Shown: in pieces, positions 8,416-17,394 of the stretch
Layout: every line of letters starts with the position of its first letter
Position numbering within the stretch: the first letter of the stretch is position 1
DNA from: Hyphomicrobiaceae bacterium
Lineage (GTDB): Bacteria > Pseudomonadota > Alphaproteobacteria > Rhizobiales > Hyphomicrobiaceae
Reading direction: 5' to 3'
Assembly (NCBI GenBank): GCA_030655135.1
Contig: JAURWC010000022.1
Coordinates: 1-64,000 of the forward strand
Length of the DNA: 64,000 bases
Notes under the pieces: model-generated
The model's input: only the letters and a program-made list of their open reading frames with translations
Told to the model about the DNA's origin: nothing
The model's database searches: none
Translations under genes and position numbers: made by a program

Positions 8416-10659
8416 CTACCATTTCACGCTGAGGCCGCCGTAAATGGCGCGGCCGGTTCCGGGTTCGAAGACGTTGGCATCAAGGCCATTGAGATTGCCG
8501 GAGATGCTTGCCGATGAGATGTAGGTTTCGTCGGTCAGGTTGCGGGCCTCGAGGTAGGCCGTGATGCGTTCGCCTTCATAACCGATCTTGGCACCCCAAA
8601 TGGCGTAGGCGTCGGTCTCGAAGGTGTTTGCATTGTCGGCATAGTACGCGTCCGGTACCCATTCGACGTTGGGGCCGGCGAAGATGCCGGAGGGATGCTT
8701 GTAAAGCAATTCGGCGCGCAGATAGTGCCGTGGCGCGCCAGCCAGCTCATTGTCGCCATACGATGCGTCGCCGTCGAAGCGGAAGTCGCTGAACGTGTAG
8801 GCGAGGTTGAGCCAAAGCTTATCGGGGCTGCGGGGGCTTTCCACGAACATGCCCTGCCAGAGCGCAGCACCGGCGCCGACTTCAACGCCCTGGTGAATTG
8901 TCTTGTCGGCATTCGTCTGCGTGCACGCGCCCTGTCCGGCGTCGAGGCACTGGAACTCGTTGACGATGTTGGAACGGTAGAGCGCAAGATCCCATCGAAA
9001 ATTCGGGGAGCTACCGCGGGTGCCGATCTCGTATGTCGTCGCCTCCTGGGGCTTCAGCGTGCTGGCCTGTACCACTCCGGTTTCGTTGAACGTCGGGGCC
9101 TCTCCACTGCGCGAAACGTTGGCGAATATCTGCGCGTGCGCCGTGACATCCCAGACAACGCCGCCCTTGGGGTTCCAGAAGTCGAACTGGCCGTCCTTGT
9201 CCTGGTTCGCGAGCCGGTCGTGCTGTACGCGGCTCGCATCGACGTATTGCAGGCCGCCAACCAACGCGACCGACGGCACCACGAAGAACGAGTTTTCGGC
9301 GTAGACGACGGTATTGTCGGACGTCTGGTCTGCGTCAGAAAGGAGACCGCCGCGTTCACCCCGCAGGTTGCGGAAGGTGCGGGCGCGGGTGTCGCCGTTG
9401 TGGACCGTAACACCGGCGGTAAAAAGGTTGCGGAAGCCGCCGATCATGCTCTCGTTAGTGAGCCGACCGAAACCGCCGTAGTCCTGCGTCTGGTTGTCGA
9501 TGACGAACAGGATTGGGTGGTCGAGGTGCCGGTCGAAATAGAAGGCTCCGGCTTCGAGCATGGTGCTGGCGTTAAGGCGGACAGCGGTGCGGTTGGCGAC
9601 GCGGATGCTGTCAATGTTGCGCTCGTAGTCGCGGTCGACGTTGTCATTGCCGATGCTGAACGGAAAGGCGTTGGCGTTGCCGAGGCCGGGGAGCACGAAG
9701 GCGCCCTTGGGATCGTTCAATGCGTTCTGCTTCGTGACGGCGCCGGGGATCTTCTGTCGGATCTGGTTGGCGTTGAGGTAAAAGCGCGTCTCGATGTTGG
9801 GTGTCAGGCGGTATCCGACGTTCATGGCGCCGCGGACGCTTTGGCCCTCGGAGTGGTCGCGGAAGCCGTCCTGCTCCTGCCAGCTGCCGGTGATGAAGTA
9901 GTCGGCTGCGCCGTAGACGCCGCCGGAGCTGACGGCGGTTTTGTGGAAGCCGAAGCTGCCGAGATCAACACGCGTACCGAAGGCGTCGGCGTCGTAGCCT
10001 GTCGGCATGACGAAGTTGATCGCGCCGCCAAGCTGGTTGGCCCCGTAGCGCAGCGCGTTGCCGCCCTTGAAGACCTCGATGTAGCGGTACGCCGTCGGGT
10101 CGATTTCCTGGAAGTCGCTGGATCCATCGGCAGTGGTTACCGGGATGATGCCATCCATCAGCAGTTGCACGCCGCGGCCATGGAAGTTACGCGACAGGCC
10201 GGAGCCGCGGATGGACAGACGCGTGTCTTCGCCCCACTTCGTCTGCGCGAAGACGCCGGGTGTGAAGTCCAGTGCGTCTTTGATCGTGGCGGCCGGGGTG
10301 GAGGCCTTATACGCGGTATCGGGCACGACCGCGACGGCGCCCGGCGTGCGCTGGATTTCAGCGCGCGCTTCTGCGGTGCCGGGCGAGGTGAGGGCGCCGG
10401 ATCGTTGCAATGGCGAGCCGGTCAAGGCTTTGGCCGCTTGCGCCGGCGGCGGCACCTGGGTGGCTACAACGGGCTTGGCTTGCGTGGGGGCTGCCTGCGC
10501 GGCTTTGGCCTTCCTAGCGGTCGGCTTGGTGGCTTTGGTCGTCACTTCGATGGGCGGCAGGCTGGCGGGTGCCGTCGACTGGGCGGCGGCAACCGATACA
10601 AGCGATGCGCTTGCCAACGCGCATGCTGAGATGCGCGTGGCGATGAAACGCGAAGTCAT
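8416..10659 (-). CDS. TonB-dependent receptor, probable copper receptor
   Basis: The 747-residue outer-membrane receptor has a signal peptide (cleavage near VAAAQ), a long Ala/Lys/Pro linker (about 35-95), a plug domain (about 100-215, with FTPGVFAQTKWGEDTRLSIRG) and a barrel ending LSVKW. Copper is inferred from its operon partners, a DUF2946 protein upstream and the DUF1775-PCuAC fusion four bases downstream, not from ligands in the receptor itself. A FecA-type iron chelate substrate remains possible. Energy would come from the TonB-ExbBD system 4 kb away. Confidence 0.88.
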   Translation of the reverse strand: MTSRFIATRISACALASASLVSVAAAQSTAPASLPPIEVTTKATKPTARKAKAAQAAPTQAKPVVATQVPPPAQAAKALTGSPLQRSGALTSPGTAEARAEIQRTPGAVAVVPDTAYKASTPAATIKDALDFTPGVFAQTKWGEDTRLSIRGSGLSRNFHGRGVQLLMDGIIPVTTADGSSDFQEIDPTAYRYIEVFKGGNALRYGANQLGGAINFVMPTGYDADAFGTRVDLGSFGFHKTAVSSGGVYGAADYFITGSWQEQDGFRDHSEGQSVRGAMNVGYRLTPNIETRFYLNANQIRQKIPGAVTKQNALNDPKGAFVLPGLGNANAFPFSIGNDNVDRDYERNIDSIRVANRTAVRLNASTMLEAGAFYFDRHLDHPILFVIDNQTQDYGGFGRLTNESMIGGFRNLFTAGVTVHNGDTRARTFRNLRGERGGLLSDADQTSDNTVVYAENSFFVVPSVALVGGLQYVDASRVQHDRLANQDKDGQFDFWNPKGGVVWDVTAHAQIFANVSRSGEAPTFNETGVVQASTLKPQEATTYEIGTRGSSPNFRWDLALYRSNIVNEFQCLDAGQGACTQTNADKTIHQGVEVGAGAALWQGMFVESPRSPDKLWLNLAYTFSDFRFDGDASYGDNELAGAPRHYLRAELLYKHPSGIFAGPNVEWVPDAYYADNANTFETDAYAIWGAKIGYEGERITAYLEARNLTDETYISSASISGNLNGLDANVFEPGTGRAIYGGLSVKW

Positions 10660-10727
10660 GGGAAATCACCCCTGTCAGAATCCTCGGATTTTGCGTGGCT
10701 AGGCTGGTGCGAGGCGCAACGCGCCAA

Positions 10728-11135
10728 TCAAGCCAAGGCCGGAGGACCGCGGGGGGTGGCGCTTCTAACGTCGAGGGGCGGGGTGGGGACAGCGGTTTCC
10801 ACGTGCAGTTGCGGCACGTGCCGAACGGCTGGCTCATAGACGATGGCGACAGCAATCAGCACTACTGGCAAGGCCGGGACCGCACAGCTGGCACATCCGA
10901 CGATGCACAGCGGGCATTGATGATGACCGCTGACGGGCACCGGATCTTGGTCGGGGGCGCTGAGGTCGATCATCTGCACGCCCTTGGCGGTACAGATCAT
11001 GACGAGGTTGGAGCCTTCGGCGCTGGCTGCGGCGGCGTTAGCCTGGGTCGCAGCGGTGATGGCAAGCGTCTGCAGCACGAGAACGAGCGCGCTGAAAAAT
11101 GCAAACCTGCGGCGATGGGCACGGAACCACGTCAT
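10728..11135 (-). CDS. DUF2946-family protein
   Basis: I use the ATG at 11135 (135 residues) rather than an upstream TTG at 11171. The N-terminus is a membrane helix or signal (ends near ATQANA). A CTAKG block and a Cys/His cluster (HHQCPLC, then CASC) are typical of DUF2946. It is the first gene of the receptor operon, with a 68-bp gap to the receptor. A DUF2946-family upstream ORF (CruR) controls a copper-regulated TonB-receptor operon in Bordetella pertussis, so a copper-sensing or regulatory role is plausible here but unproven. Confidence 0.8.
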   Translation of the reverse strand: MTWFRAHRRRFAFFSALVLVLQTLAITAATQANAAAASAEGSNLVMICTAKGVQMIDLSAPDQDPVPVSGHHQCPLCIVGCASCAVPALPVVLIAVAIVYEPAVRHVPQLHVETAVPTPPLDVRSATPRGPPALA

Positions 11136-11216
11136 GGCGCCGACGGTAGGGCCCAGCCGGAAAACGGTCAACGGGCGTGTTGTGGCGTGGCGGTCACATC
11201 CCGGCGATCCAGAGAG

Positions 11217-11813
11217 TTAACGGACCGCCGTCAAATGGGCTGGCGAGACGAGGGGACCAGACACATCGATCAGGCGGCCCAGTTGATGCTGGCTGCGGTT
11301 AGCCGTCTCGAGCGGCGTCAGCCCCACGTGCCGGCGGGCGGCGTTCAACTCGCGTGCGGCCGGTTGTTCGACCGTCGCGATGACGCAAGCTTCTTCAACG
11401 CCATAGGCTTCGTGCTGGAAACTTTGCGGCCGCTCACAGCCCAACATGGCGCAGCGCTCGCCCGGCGTGAATTGCGCGTGCCCGAGTTCATGACCGAGCA
11501 GCATCGCCGGACTGAGGTAGCCGGTCACATCCTGCAGGCCGAGAGAGGGATTCCATTGAATGCGAAGGTTGCCGGGATTGTGAAACAGGAACTTGGTGTG
11601 TGCCGGGTGATACGTGACGAACACGATGTTGCCGCTGGCGTGGAGGCGCCGCAGCACCGAGCACATAGTTGCGGATTGCTGCAGATACGCCAGGGCCTGC
11701 AGCAGTTCCGGCAGCCGGCTTGCGGGAAACCGCGAAACGTCTACGCGGCCAGTCGGCGGTTGCTGCCTGATAGCGTTGGTCGACCGCATGAAGAGCCTCG
11801 CAAAGTGCGGCAT
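11217..11813 (-). CDS. Putative M91-like zinc metallopeptidase
   Basis: The protein carries HELGHAQ, a zinc-binding HExxH motif, followed about 30 residues later by a YGVEEACVIATVE segment that could supply the third ligand and then an AARELNAARRHVGL stretch. This arrangement resembles peptidase family M91 (NleD/HopH1-like). There is no signal peptide. The start is uncertain: the ATG at 11813 gives 198 residues, and in-frame GTG and TTG codons lie up to 11852. It is flanked by the DUF2946 gene and an IS630-type remnant and has no obvious partner. The family call is from motif pattern only. Confidence 0.6.
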   Translation of the reverse strand: MPHFARLFMRSTNAIRQQPPTGRVDVSRFPASRLPELLQALAYLQQSATMCSVLRRLHASGNIVFVTYHPAHTKFLFHNPGNLRIQWNPSLGLQDVTGYLSPAMLLGHELGHAQFTPGERCAMLGCERPQSFQHEAYGVEEACVIATVEQPAARELNAARRHVGLTPLETANRSQHQLGRLIDVSGPLVSPAHLTAVR

Positions 11814-11862
11814 CGGCCCGGCTATATAGGGATGCTCGTACTCCACTCGCAATGCGTCGGAC

Positions 11863-12426
11863 CTAACAATTCAGTATCTGGGACATGTCGCGCGGACTGC
11901 CGGGATAGGATGATGCCTCGCGCGGCTCCTCGGATGACGGGGTGTCGATGCCGGAGGACGACGGGCTCTCGCCGGGACGCCATTCAACGCCGTTATACGT
12001 GTAGCCTAGCCGGTTCATGATGCGTCCAACGCTGACCTCATCATGCTCGACGCCAAAGCGAGCGCGAATGAGGCGCACGAGATCAGCCAGACGCCAGCGG
12101 CGCACGCCGTCTGCCAGGGGGTTGGGCCCCTTGGCAACGAGGGCAGCCAACTCGTCCTGCTGCGCCGGGCTGAGCTTCCGGGGGCGGCCAGGAGACCGCA
12201 GGCTCTTCAGCCCTGCGGGGCCTTCGGCATTGAAGCGATGAACCCAATCTCGCAGCGTTTGCCGCTCCATGCCACCGATCTTGGCCGCATCCGTTCGCGT
12301 GTGGCCTTCTAGGATAGCGGCCAGAGCACGAACGCGGCGTGCATGCGCCCGATCCGTCAAATCGTCGGCATAGGTACGGAGCTGATCGGGCGTGTAGTCC
12401 GTCCTGACATCGATTGGCGCGGGCAT
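11863..12426 (-). pseudogene. IS630-family transposase, N-terminal DNA-binding part only
   Basis: The reading frame from the ATG at 12426 encodes 187 residues. The first 155 or so match the paired helix-turn-helix half of IS630-type transposases (RTDYTPDQLR, DRAHARRVRALAAILEG, GGMERQTLRDWVHRFNAEGP). The catalytic DDE half is absent; the frame ends with about 35 Ser/Pro-rich residues of unrelated character. I saw no terminal inverted repeats or target duplication around it. It is most likely a decayed element; a retained stand-alone DNA-binding protein is the alternative. Confidence 0.7.
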
Positions 12427-12580
12427 GGGGAACTCGTCGCAACTGCTTGAGGTGCACAGGACCTTAATGCATCTTATGGTTGCAATGCCTGACGTCAATA
12501 CGCGATTGCTATCTTTGATTGTATTTAGGAATGCCTGGAGCCGGCGAAAGGCGAGGGCTCGGATCGCAGTTGCGGTGCGA

Positions 12581-15500
12581 TTACTCGCCTGGCGCGGGGA
12601 TGGCCGTGCTGGCGCCGGCGGTCTGTCTTTGCGTGCGGCGCTCGGTGAAGCCGCGAATGAGGACGTAGAAGACGGGCGTAAAGACCAAGCCGAACAGCGT
12701 GACGCCGATCATGCCCCAGAAGACGCCTGTGCCGAGTGCCACGCGCATTTCTGCACCAGCGCCGGTCGCGAGGTAGAGCGGCACCACGCCCAAGGTGAAA
12801 GCGAGCGACGTCATGATGATAGGCCGGAGACGCAGCTGACAGGCTTCGGCAGCCGCTTCGAAACGATCCTTGCCCTGTTCCTCGAGCTGCCGGGCAAACT
12901 CCACGATGAGCACCGCATTCTTGGCCGCTAAGCCGATCAGCACAATGAAGCCAATCTGCGTCAGGATGTTGATATCCTGACCATGAAGGGCAACGCCGAA
13001 CAGAGCCGACAGCAAGCACATCGGCACGATCAGCATGATCGCCAGCGGCAGGGACCAACTTTCATATTGTGCGGACAGCGCCAGGAAAACGAAAACCACC
13101 GACAGGAGGAAGATGAAGTAGCCGGTGCTTCCAGCCTTCGCCTCTTGATAAGACAAGTCGGTCCACTCATACGTGATGCCCTCAGGCAGATGCTCTTCCG
13201 CGAGCTTCGCCATCATGCCGAGGGCCTGCCCGGAACTGATGCCGCGCACGGCCGAGCCCTGCACCTCGACGGTCGGAAACAAGTTGTAGCGCGGCACGCG
13301 ATCAGGCCCGGCAATCTCGCGGAACGTCACGATGGAGCCGAGCGGCATCATCTGGCCCTGCGCATTGCGGACCTGGATGCGCTTTACGTTTTCGGGTTCG
13401 ATACGGAACGTGCTGTCGGCCTGGGCGGTCACGCGATAGGTGCGGCCGAACATCGTGAAGTCGTTGACGTACGCTGAGCCCATGTAGACGCGAAGCGCGG
13501 AGAAGACGTCTTCCAGCTTAACGTTGAGCATCTGCGCCTTATCGCGGTCGACGTCGATATAGACCTGCGGCGTCGTGGCCGCGTAGGTGGTGAAAACGTT
13601 CGTGAGGCCGGGCGTGGCGTTGGCGGCCTGCAGGAAGTTGCGCGCGACGGTCTCGAACTCTCCGTATGACAGGTTGGCGCGGTTCTGCAGGCGCATGGAA
13701 AAACCTGCCTGCCCGCCCATGCCGCGCACCGGCGGAGGGATGAAGACATTCACGTTCGCTTCCTCAACCTTGGCGACAACCTTGCGCACCTCGGCTGCAA
13801 CCACGTCGATCGGCAGGCCCTTGTCGTGGCGGACCGCAGCATCTTCAAGGATGACGAACAGCGCAGCCTGATTGGTGACGTTGGTAAACGTGGCGCCGGA
13901 ACGGCCCGTGTAGGAAGACATGTAGGCGACGCCGGGAACCTTGAGCAGCTCATTGTTCAGACGCTTGACGACGGCGTCCGTGCGATCCAGCGCGGAACCG
14001 TTGGGCAACTGCACCGAAGCGATGACGAAGCCGCGGTCCATGGCGGGGATGAAGCCGGTGGGCGTGATCATGACGAGCCATACGGCTGCGGCAATCAGCA
14101 AAACGTAAAGGGCCATCACGGGACGCGTGTGGCGTACCAGAAAGCGCACGAGGCGTGCGTATCGGGTGGCCAGCCAATCGAAGACACGGTTGAAGCCGCG
14201 GAAGAAGGCGTGCACCGGCCGCATCAGCAAGCTTTCATGCGCATCGTGCACATGTGACTTCAGCAGGATGGCGCACAAAGCGGGACTGAGCGTGAGGGAG
14301 GTGAACGCGGAAATGATCGTGGCTGTGGCAACGGTGATGGCGAACTGCCGATAGAACAGACCCGTGATGCCGCCGACGAACGCTGTGGGAATGAAGACCG
14401 CGGACAGCACGATGGCGATGGCAACGAGGGCGGTGCCGACCTCGTCCATCGTGACGCGTGCAGCCTGCTCGGGCGACAGGCCTTCCTTCAACTTGCGCTC
14501 GACGTTCTCCACGACGACGATCGCGTCATCGACAACGATGCCGACGGCGAGCACAAGCCCGAACAGCGTCAGCATGTTGATGGAGAAGCCCATGGCCTCC
14601 ATCACCGCGAAGGTGCCGATGAGAGAGATCGGGATGGCGACGACGGGAATGACAGTCGCGCGCCACGTCTGCAGAAAAAGCAGCACTACGATAACGACAA
14701 GGAACACGGCCTCGAGGATGGTCTTGTAGAGTTCGCGGATCGAGACTTCGATGAACTCAGTCGGGTTGTAGACGATGCGGTATTCCAGGCCCTTGGGGAA
14801 ACGCTGCGACAGACGCGCCATTTCTGCTTTAACGGCGTTCGTCGTTTCGATGGCGTTCGAACCGGGCTGCTGGGTGATGACCATCACGGTCGCCGGAAAC
14901 TCGTCCTGGTAGCCGTACGTCGTGTAGCTTAGCGCGCCGAGTTCGACGCGGCCGACGTCGCGCAGGCGCACGACGCGGCCGTCGGTGCCGGATTTCAAGA
15001 CGATGTTCTCGAACTCGCCGGCTTCGAGCAGGCGTCCCTTCAGCTGCAGCGACACCTGGAAGGCGCCAGGCTGTTTTTGCGGCGGCTGGCCGAACGCGCC
15101 ACCGGCGACCTCGACATTCTGAGCGCGCAGGGCGCTGACAACCTCATCGGCCGTCATGCCGAGGCCGGCGATGCGCTCAGGGTCCAGCCAGATGCGCATG
15201 GAATATTCGCGCGCGCCGAACAGCGCGACGTCACCTACGCCCTTGATGCGGGCGAGTTCGTCGCGCACGTTCAATAAAGCGTAATTGGAGCTGTAGACCT
15301 GGTCGTAGCTGCCGTCCGGCGACACGAGGTGAACGACGACGAGCAGGTCCGGCGAATTCTTGCGGACGATGACGCCGGTGCGGCGCACCTCTTCAGGCAG
15401 GCGTGGCTCGGCGGACGCCACGCGGTTTTGTACGAGCACCTGCGCCTTATCGATGTCCGTGCCGATGTCGAACGTGACGCTGAGCGTCAGCGAGCCATCG

Positions 15501-15757
15501 CTGGTGGCCTGCGAGTACATGTAGATCATGCCCTCGACGCCGTTCACCTCCTGCTCGATGACGGAGGCCACGGTTTCGGCGACGGTCTCGGCGCTGGCAC
15601 CGGGATAGGTGGCCGTGACGGACACGGTGGGCGGGATGATTTCGGGGAACTGGGCGACGGGCAGCGCCAGATAACCGATGCCACCGATGATCAGCGTAAC
15701 GAATGCGATAACCGCGGCAAAAATCGGCCTGGAGATGAAGAACTGGCTGAGGCGCAT
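12581..15757 (-). CDS. RND multidrug efflux permease (HAE1 family, MexF/AcrB-like)
   Basis: The 1058-residue inner-membrane pump exports hydrophobic compounds by proton antiport. It has the typical duplicated layout: membrane helix 1 at about 10-30, a periplasmic loop, helices 2-7, a second loop and helices 8-12. The proton-relay aspartate pair is visible in VGIVVDDAIVVVENVER (near 407-408), and the loop contains the family marker QQPGSNAIETT. The adaptor gene lies 15 bases upstream in the same orientation. No TolC/OprM-type channel gene is nearby, so it must borrow one. Confidence 0.95.
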   Translation of the reverse strand: MRLSQFFISRPIFAAVIAFVTLIIGGIGYLALPVAQFPEIIPPTVSVTATYPGASAETVAETVASVIEQEVNGVEGMIYMYSQATSDGSLTLSVTFDIGTDIDKAQVLVQNRVASAEPRLPEEVRRTGVIVRKNSPDLLVVVHLVSPDGSYDQVYSSNYALLNVRDELARIKGVGDVALFGAREYSMRIWLDPERIAGLGMTADEVVSALRAQNVEVAGGAFGQPPQKQPGAFQVSLQLKGRLLEAGEFENIVLKSGTDGRVVRLRDVGRVELGALSYTTYGYQDEFPATVMVITQQPGSNAIETTNAVKAEMARLSQRFPKGLEYRIVYNPTEFIEVSIRELYKTILEAVFLVVIVVLLFLQTWRATVIPVVAIPISLIGTFAVMEAMGFSINMLTLFGLVLAVGIVVDDAIVVVENVERKLKEGLSPEQAARVTMDEVGTALVAIAIVLSAVFIPTAFVGGITGLFYRQFAITVATATIISAFTSLTLSPALCAILLKSHVHDAHESLLMRPVHAFFRGFNRVFDWLATRYARLVRFLVRHTRPVMALYVLLIAAAVWLVMITPTGFIPAMDRGFVIASVQLPNGSALDRTDAVVKRLNNELLKVPGVAYMSSYTGRSGATFTNVTNQAALFVILEDAAVRHDKGLPIDVVAAEVRKVVAKVEEANVNVFIPPPVRGMGGQAGFSMRLQNRANLSYGEFETVARNFLQAANATPGLTNVFTTYAATTPQVYIDVDRDKAQMLNVKLEDVFSALRVYMGSAYVNDFTMFGRTYRVTAQADSTFRIEPENVKRIQVRNAQGQMMPLGSIVTFREIAGPDRVPRYNLFPTVEVQGSAVRGISSGQALGMMAKLAEEHLPEGITYEWTDLSYQEAKAGSTGYFIFLLSVVFVFLALSAQYESWSLPLAIMLIVPMCLLSALFGVALHGQDINILTQIGFIVLIGLAAKNAVLIVEFARQLEEQGKDRFEAAAEACQLRLRPIIMTSLAFTLGVVPLYLATGAGAEMRVALGTGVFWGMIGVTLFGLVFTPVFYVLIRGFTERRTQRQTAGASTAIPAPGE

Positions 15758-15772
15758 TGCTGAACCCTCGGC

Positions 15773-17044
15773 CTATGGTGTCTTGACGGGATTGCCGCCG
15801 GTTGCCGCCGCCGCGCCATCCGAGACGCGAAGTGGAACGTGCTTGGGAACCACGGCCTGGCCGGCCCGGACGCGCTGGATGCCGTTGACGACGACCAAAT
15901 CGTCCGGCCCCAGGCCTTCGCGGATGACGCGCATCCCCTCGATCAACGGCCCCAGCTTCACGGCTTGGCGCTTGGCGATATTGTCGCTGCCGACGATATA
16001 GATGAAGCGGCTCGCCTGATCGGTACCGATAGCGGCATCCGGCACCATTACAGCGTCGTACTCTGCTGAGCCTTGAATGCGCACACGCGCAAACATGCCG
16101 GCCGAGAAGAGGCCGTCCTTGTTGCCAATACTGGCGCGTGCCCGCAGCGTGCCGGTTCCGGAATCCAGCCGGTTGTCGAGGAAGTCGAGCTTGCCCGCGT
16201 GTGGGAAGCCCTCCTCATCGGGCAGGGCGACGCCGACGTTGGCGCCGACGCCTGCTGCATCCTTGACGCCCTTTTCGGTGAGGCGGCGATATTTCAGGGC
16301 GTCGTTTTCACCAATGTCGAAATAGAAATAGATCGGATCCTGCGTCACGATCGTGGTGAGGATCGTCGTGCCGTCCGGCGTGCCGCCGCCGGAGATGAAG
16401 TTTCCGGGCGTGACGAATTTGCGGCTGATGCGGCCGGCGATCGGCGCGGTGACCTTGCAGAAGCTGAGATCGAGTTCCGCGGTCTTGACGCGCGCTTCGG
16501 CAACCGAAACGGCGGACTGCGCGTCACGCATGATGTTCTCGCGGTCGTCCTGCACCTTTTGTGAAATGACGTTGGTCTTCAGCAGCGGCCTGCCGCGCTC
16601 GACGTCGAGCGAAGCATTGGAGACGCGTGTCTTGGCTTGCTCATATTCCGCCTTCGCCTGGTCCAGCGCGCGTTCGAACGGGCGGGGATCGATGCGAAAC
16701 AGCACGTCGCCCTTGCCGACCATCTGGCCATCGGTGAACTCAATCTTGTCGAGATAGCCGCTAATGCGGGCGCGCACGTCGACCGCTTCGACGGCATCGA
16801 AGCGGCCGGTGTACTCGTCCCACTCGATCGTTGGCCGCTGGATCGGATTACTGACCGTGACCTCGGCGGGCTTGGAACCTTTGGCCGGCCCGCCCGCGCC
16901 TTTGCCTGCCGGCTCGCCGGAGGAGAACTTGTCCTTGGCCGCGCCAGCCAGCTGATCGTACGACTGGCCGGTGAGCTTGGGCAGCGCCGCAAGCACCGCG
17001 ATAAGGCCGATAGCAAACGCCAGAACCATCGTGCGGGTGCGCAT
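15773..17044 (-). CDS. RND efflux periplasmic adaptor (MexE/AcrA-like)
   Basis: This 423-residue membrane-fusion protein has an N-terminal anchor (about 5-24), a Gly/Lys/Pro-rich linker, a lipoyl-type half (VDVRARISGYLDKIEFTDGQ), a coiled-coil hairpin (about 135-200), the second lipoyl half (CKVTAPIAGRISRK) and beta-barrel domains. The ENDALKYRRL segment is characteristic of MexE-type adaptors. It precedes the permease gene and bridges it to an outer-membrane channel. The N-terminus lacks a lipobox Cys, so it is anchored by its helix. No regulator gene adjoins the operon. Confidence 0.93.
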   Translation of the reverse strand: MRTRTMVLAFAIGLIAVLAALPKLTGQSYDQLAGAAKDKFSSGEPAGKGAGGPAKGSKPAEVTVSNPIQRPTIEWDEYTGRFDAVEAVDVRARISGYLDKIEFTDGQMVGKGDVLFRIDPRPFERALDQAKAEYEQAKTRVSNASLDVERGRPLLKTNVISQKVQDDRENIMRDAQSAVSVAEARVKTAELDLSFCKVTAPIAGRISRKFVTPGNFISGGGTPDGTTILTTIVTQDPIYFYFDIGENDALKYRRLTEKGVKDAAGVGANVGVALPDEEGFPHAGKLDFLDNRLDSGTGTLRARASIGNKDGLFSAGMFARVRIQGSAEYDAVMVPDAAIGTDQASRFIYIVGSDNIAKRQAVKLGPLIEGMRVIREGLGPDDLVVVNGIQRVRAGQAVVPKHVPLRVSDGAAAATGGNPVKTP

Positions 17045-17394
17045 TTCGTCCTCTTGAATGGGGCTTAAAGCGGCGCAGTGCGGCTTTCAGCGAGGCCAGT
17101 CCATGCCGCCGCATAGCTGTTGCCTCAACGTGCCGCCATAACAGCATAGCTAAAAGCCAATTGCATAGCCTAAACTCCGCGCTGAGACTGTCGAGATAAA
17201 TTATATTAATCAGTGTCTTATGTTTTGGCGCAGCCAGTGTCGCGGCCTGCGACGATGGCCCGCACATTTTGCCGACATGTGAACGCGTTTTTAGGGCTGA
17301 ATGACTACTGACTATAAGAGCGGCACAAGCAGGGCCGCAGGCATTGATCTAAAACGCGCGGACGCCGCGCCGCAAAAGACGACTGCGAGGACTC
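17045..17394. other. Divergent promoter region between the efflux operon and the DUF2147 gene
   Basis: This 350-bp stretch is AT-richer than its surroundings near 17190-17220. On the minus strand a TATAAT hexamer (17200-17205) could be the efflux -10 box, without a good -35. On the plus side CGCGTTTTTAG (17284-17294) and CTAAAACGCG (17349-17358) form an imperfect inverted repeat. No coding sequence is seen. Confidence 0.4.

Noticed and set aside
8695-10629. A 644-codon plus-strand open frame opposite the second TonB receptor
   Set aside because: It runs antisense to a receptor with clear family motifs; high GC makes long shadow frames, and its translation has no recognisable domain.
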